Of a DNA stretch of 64,000 nt, positions 61,666-64,000 are shown in pieces. Under the pieces are notes generated by a model. The model was not told the DNA's origin, searched no databases, and saw nothing but the letters and a program-made list of their open reading frames with translations. Both the position numbers and the translations under genes were made by a program. This stretch comes from Pleurocapsa minor GSE-CHR-MK 17-07R (GTDB taxonomy: Bacteria > Chloroflexota > Anaerolineae > Aggregatilineales > Phototrophicaceae), in NCBI GenBank assembly GCA_019359125.1, contig JAHHHY010000016.1, positions 17,166 to 81,165 of the forward strand, in the 5' to 3' direction. Each line of letters begins with the position of its first letter. The stretch's first letter is position 1.

Positions 61666-62475
61666 CTAAAATCCGGCGTCGCGCATGAATTTCACGCTGG
61701 CTTCCAGCTCGTTGGCATACTGGGCTGCGCGCATGTGATTCTCGCTGGGTGAGCCGCATTCATAGCTGACCCAGCCATCGAACCCGACGTCTTTCAGCGC
61801 CGTCGCAGCAGCAGCAAACGGCAGGAAGCCCTGCCCGGGCAGGCGGCGGTTGTGGTCGGCGGCATGCACGCACCCGATAAACGCGCCATGCTGGCGAATC
61901 GCCCCGGCGATATCGTCTTCGTCCAGCGCCATATGAAACAGGTCAGCCACGATCTTCACACGCGGGTGATTGCGTCGGGCCGCCACGCGCACCGCATCGC
62001 CCAGCGTATTCATGTAATCCGTCTCATAGCGGTTGATCGGCTCGATGAACAGCGTCTGGCCCATCGCGTTGGCAAAATCTTCCAGCGTGCGCACATGTGC
62101 CACCAGCAGCTCATCTTTGAGTTGATTGGCCGTGGCATAGGGCGACAGGTCGGGGATGCGCGTGCCGAAGAAGGCCGGCGCAAAGCCGACGCCCGCCGCG
62201 CCCAGGTCACTGGAATCCATCAGCGCCTGGCGCAGCAGTTCCAGCCCGCGCTCGCGCTCGATCAGATCAGCATCGAGGATGCTGCCATGCCGCCCAAAGT
62301 TGATGCCGCTGGCCTGCAGGCCGGTATGCACCAGCGCGTCCATCGCCTCATCCATCTGATGCCCGATATCTTTGGCCCAGAACTCGATGCCATCAAAGCC
62401 CACATCCTTCGCAAGCTGAAATTTCTCGCGCAGATTCCGTCCGTACAGCATATCTTCCTGAATAGCCAGGCGCAT
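61666..62475 (-). CDS. Sugar phosphate isomerase/epimerase family protein
   Basis: A 269-residue AP-endonuclease-2-type TIM barrel. Metal ligands likely lie in LFIEPINRYETDYMNT (Glu), IVADLFHMALDE (Asp, His), VHAADHNRRLPGQG (His) and WVSYECG (Glu). The pattern resembles hydroxypyruvate isomerase or tagatose 3-epimerase type enzymes. It is divergent from the aldolase gene with a 156-base shared promoter region, suggesting one catabolic pathway for a ketose or aldose. Confidence 0.85.
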   Translation of the reverse strand: MRLAIQEDMLYGRNLREKFQLAKDVGFDGIEFWAKDIGHQMDEAMDALVHTGLQASGINFGRHGSILDADLIERERGLELLRQALMDSSDLGAAGVGFAPAFFGTRIPDLSPYATANQLKDELLVAHVRTLEDFANAMGQTLFIEPINRYETDYMNTLGDAVRVAARRNHPRVKIVADLFHMALDEDDIAGAIRQHGAFIGCVHAADHNRRLPGQGFLPFAAAATALKDVGFDGWVSYECGSPSENHMRAAQYANELEASVKFMRDAGF

Positions 62476-62631
62476 GAGCTTCCCTCCCTAACGAATGTGT
62501 GGGGATCATACTGCATACGCGGCGTCCGCGAAATGACCGGGCGAAAGCGGACTGTCCACGGACTGCACCCCATACCCTGAAGATGCGTTATGCTCTGCGC
62601 GTGTGCGCTGACTGAGGGAGAATCACGAGCG

Positions 62632-63597
62632 ATGACGAGTCCTGGAAAATTGCGGGCGCTGGATGCCTGCGCCACGCCCGCGGGCCATTTCAACGTGCTG
62701 GCGGTCGATCATCGTGGCAATCTGTGGGAGGCGCTGGAGAAATATGGCCCGGTGGACGATGCCGCTTTCCTCGCCTTCAAGCGCGACACCATCTCGCGGC
62801 TGGCGCCGTATGCGTCGGCCGTGCTGACCGACCCAACGTATGGCATCGGCATGGGCATCGCCGAGGGCTGGCTGCCCGCGCATCTGGGCCTGCTGGCCCC
62901 GCTGGAAGTGACCAACTACAGCCTGAAAATGAGCGACCGCGCCTATACGCCTGTGCCGCACTGGTCGGTCGGGAAAATCAGGCGCGTCGGCGGGCAGGGC
63001 GTCAAGCTGCTGCTGTATTACCATCCGCAGGCCGAGAACGCAGCGACACAGCGCGCTATCGCCGCTGACGTGGTGGCGTCTTGTGCCGCGCACGATCTCC
63101 CGCTGTTTCTGGAGCCGATTGTGTTCTCGACAGACCCGGCCACGCCGCTGACCGCGTCCGGCTTCCGCGATGCCGTCGTGGGGGCCGCCGCTGATTTTTC
63201 CGCGCTGGGCATCGATATCCTCAAGTCGCAGTTCCCATGCGACCCTGCGCTCACCAGCGACGAGCGCGAATGGAAGTCCGCCCTGCGCGACCTGGACGCG
63301 GCCTGCACTGTGCCGTGGGCGCTACTAAGCGCGGGCGTGAGCTATGATGTATTTCGGCGTCAGGCGCAGATGGCCTGCGATGCGGGATGCAGCGGCGTGA
63401 TCGTCGGGCGGGCGGTGTGGAACGAAGCGGTGACGGCCCCCAGCCCGGCCGCCCGGCGCGATATGCTGGGCGCGATCTGTGCCCCGCGCGTGCAGGAACT
63501 GGGCGAAATTTGCGCGGCGGGGCGTCCGTTCCGCGAAAAGCTGTCGGTCAATACAGCGTTCAATGTGGACTGGACGCAGGCATACGGGGAGTTATAG
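62632..63597 (+). CDS. Class I aldolase, LacD-like (tagatose 1,6-bisphosphate aldolase family)
   Basis: A 321-residue TIM-barrel aldolase. FNVLAVDHRGNLWEAL, ASAVLTDPTYGIG, GQGVKLLLYYHPQA (Schiff-base Lys region), PLFLEPIV, GIDILKSQFPCD and PWALLSAGVSYDVFRRQ with CSGVIVGRAVWNEA follow the LacD/DeoC-like pattern. The ATG at 62632 begins family-like sequence and has a GGGAG upstream. It likely cleaves a ketose-1-phosphate or bisphosphate and may work with the divergent isomerase. Confidence 0.85.
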   Translation: MTSPGKLRALDACATPAGHFNVLAVDHRGNLWEALEKYGPVDDAAFLAFKRDTISRLAPYASAVLTDPTYGIGMGIAEGWLPAHLGLLAPLEVTNYSLKMSDRAYTPVPHWSVGKIRRVGGQGVKLLLYYHPQAENAATQRAIAADVVASCAAHDLPLFLEPIVFSTDPATPLTASGFRDAVVGAAADFSALGIDILKSQFPCDPALTSDEREWKSALRDLDAACTVPWALLSAGVSYDVFRRQAQMACDAGCSGVIVGRAVWNEAVTAPSPAARRDMLGAICAPRVQELGEICAAGRPFREKLSVNTAFNVDWTQAYGEL

Positions 63598-63660
63598 GGG
63601 CATTCACTTCACCTATTCCACCTCTCCCTGCTTCGCTGGTCGAAAATATGCCCTGGTAGT

Positions 63661-63678
63661 GGCGCGTCGCGACGCGCC
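63661..63678. repeat. 18-bp perfect palindrome
   Basis: GGCGCGTCGCGACGCGCC, followed by CGTTGTCACG. The arms resemble the GTCGCGAC centre of the palindromes at 16385 and 16572, but no partner palindrome lies 110 bp away. Confidence 0.6.
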
Positions 63679-63693
63679 CGTTGTCACGAGAGA

Positions 63694-63890
63694 ACCTCTC
63701 CCTGCTTCGCTGCGCTCAGCCGTCCCTCTCCGCTTCGCAGAGAGGGACAAAACACGTGCGCGTCTTGTGGGAAATATGCCGTGAATCACCCACTCGCCCA
63801 CATCGTGGAATGAGGGGTGAGGCTGCTTTTGAGCCAGCTCGATCGGCATACCCAGCCTCACCCTGCGTCGCTACGCTCCGCCGTCCCTTG
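63694..63890. repeat. Degenerate CCTCACCC repeat module
   Basis: CCTCTCCCTGCTTCGCTGCG, CCCTCTCCGCTTCGCAGAGAGGG, CCCACATCGTGGAATGAGGG and later CAGCCTCACCCTGCGTCGCT. These are the words seen at 8287 and 58127, in diverged form. Confidence 0.55.
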
Positions 63891-64000
63891 TATCTTGAAA
63901 AGGCCGTAGAATAAGACGGCAAGCAGAACAGGGGGTGAGCGCTTGGCAGTCCCTTGAGGCAACAAGCCTGATGGAGAGATGAAGCCCACCCCCCATGCAA

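Larger units (their letters stand above)
63598..64000. other. Terminal intergenic region with repeats
   Basis: No gene was recognised up to the window end. It holds an 18-bp perfect palindrome (63661-63678) and a degenerate CCTCACCC-type module (63694-63890). The last 110 bases show no feature. Confidence 0.55.

Noticed and set aside
63716..64000. Open frame on the minus strand reaching the window end
   Set aside because: It runs through the CCTCACCC-type repeat module, where several frames stay open by composition.

Overview
The window looks like a stretch of a GC-rich chromosome from a free-living bacterium, most likely a member of the Chloroflexota (Anaerolineae-like). This is inferred from gene style: long Thr/Pro linkers, PPC and SH3b exported proteins, an ECF sigma factor followed by a cytoplasmic-helix/TM/Thr-Pro/beta-domain protein, and abundant small palindromic intergenic repeats. 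No rRNA, tRNA, CRISPR array, integrase or transposase gene was seen.

Layout. 1-10.5 kb: 3' part of an asparagine synthase, an AAA ATPase, homoserine dehydrogenase, an HtrA-type lipoprotein protease, two GNAT acetyltransferases, a YCII protein, a Usp-like protein, an SDR epimerase and two small genes (one DUF4288). 10.7-16.2 kb: two paralogous, translationally coupled polytopic membrane proteins, then an IolE-like sugar enzyme. 16.2-16.7 kb: a compound palindrome-rich repeat element. 16.7-20.2 kb: an unusual three-gene unit made of a threonine-synthase-like PLP enzyme fused to a receiver domain, a receiver-histidine kinase, and a truncated GHMP/galactokinase-like protein. 20.2-26.3 kb: surface-glycan genes (glycosyltransferase-sulfotransferase fusion, glycosyltransferase-like protein, DegT aminotransferase, GT-C-like membrane protein). 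26.4-33.7 kb: TPR/PPC membrane protein, OppD/OppF ATPases, a membrane Ser/Thr kinase, ribosome recycling factor and undecaprenyl diphosphate synthase. 33.7-42.4 kb: an OmpR-type two-component system, a double-domain substrate-binding protein, and a MacAB-like exporter whose permease carries an LPEGFDP repeat.

42.7-49.1 kb: SH3b protein, DUF4260 protein behind a strong promoter with a large palindrome, DUF3179 protein, an exported unknown, and an HTH/cyclase-like/AAA regulator whose cyclase domain lacks a metal-binding Asp. 49.3-54.7 kb: a cell-surface stress or envelope locus: poly-Asp lipoprotein, HTTM/gamma-carboxylase-like protein, ECF sigma factor, its coupled membrane partner with a second poly-Asp domain, and a PASTA protein. 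54.7-56.9 kb: an AT-rich two-gene island encoding a probable PD-(D/E)XK-type protein and an unknown partner, a candidate defence cassette. 57-64 kb: beta-propeller protein, gamma-glutamyltransferase, Tat-exported metallo-hydrolase next to tatA, and a divergent sugar isomerase/aldolase pair.

The strongest candidates for something new are the threonine synthase-receiver fusion with its kinase (16.7-20.2 kb), the AT-rich nuclease-like pair (54.7-56.9 kb), the sigma/poly-Asp/HTTM locus (49.3-54.7 kb), and a roughly 130-bp mobile repeat bounded by two perfect palindromes whose arms vary while staying self-complementary. Domain assignments were made by reading motifs, without database searches.
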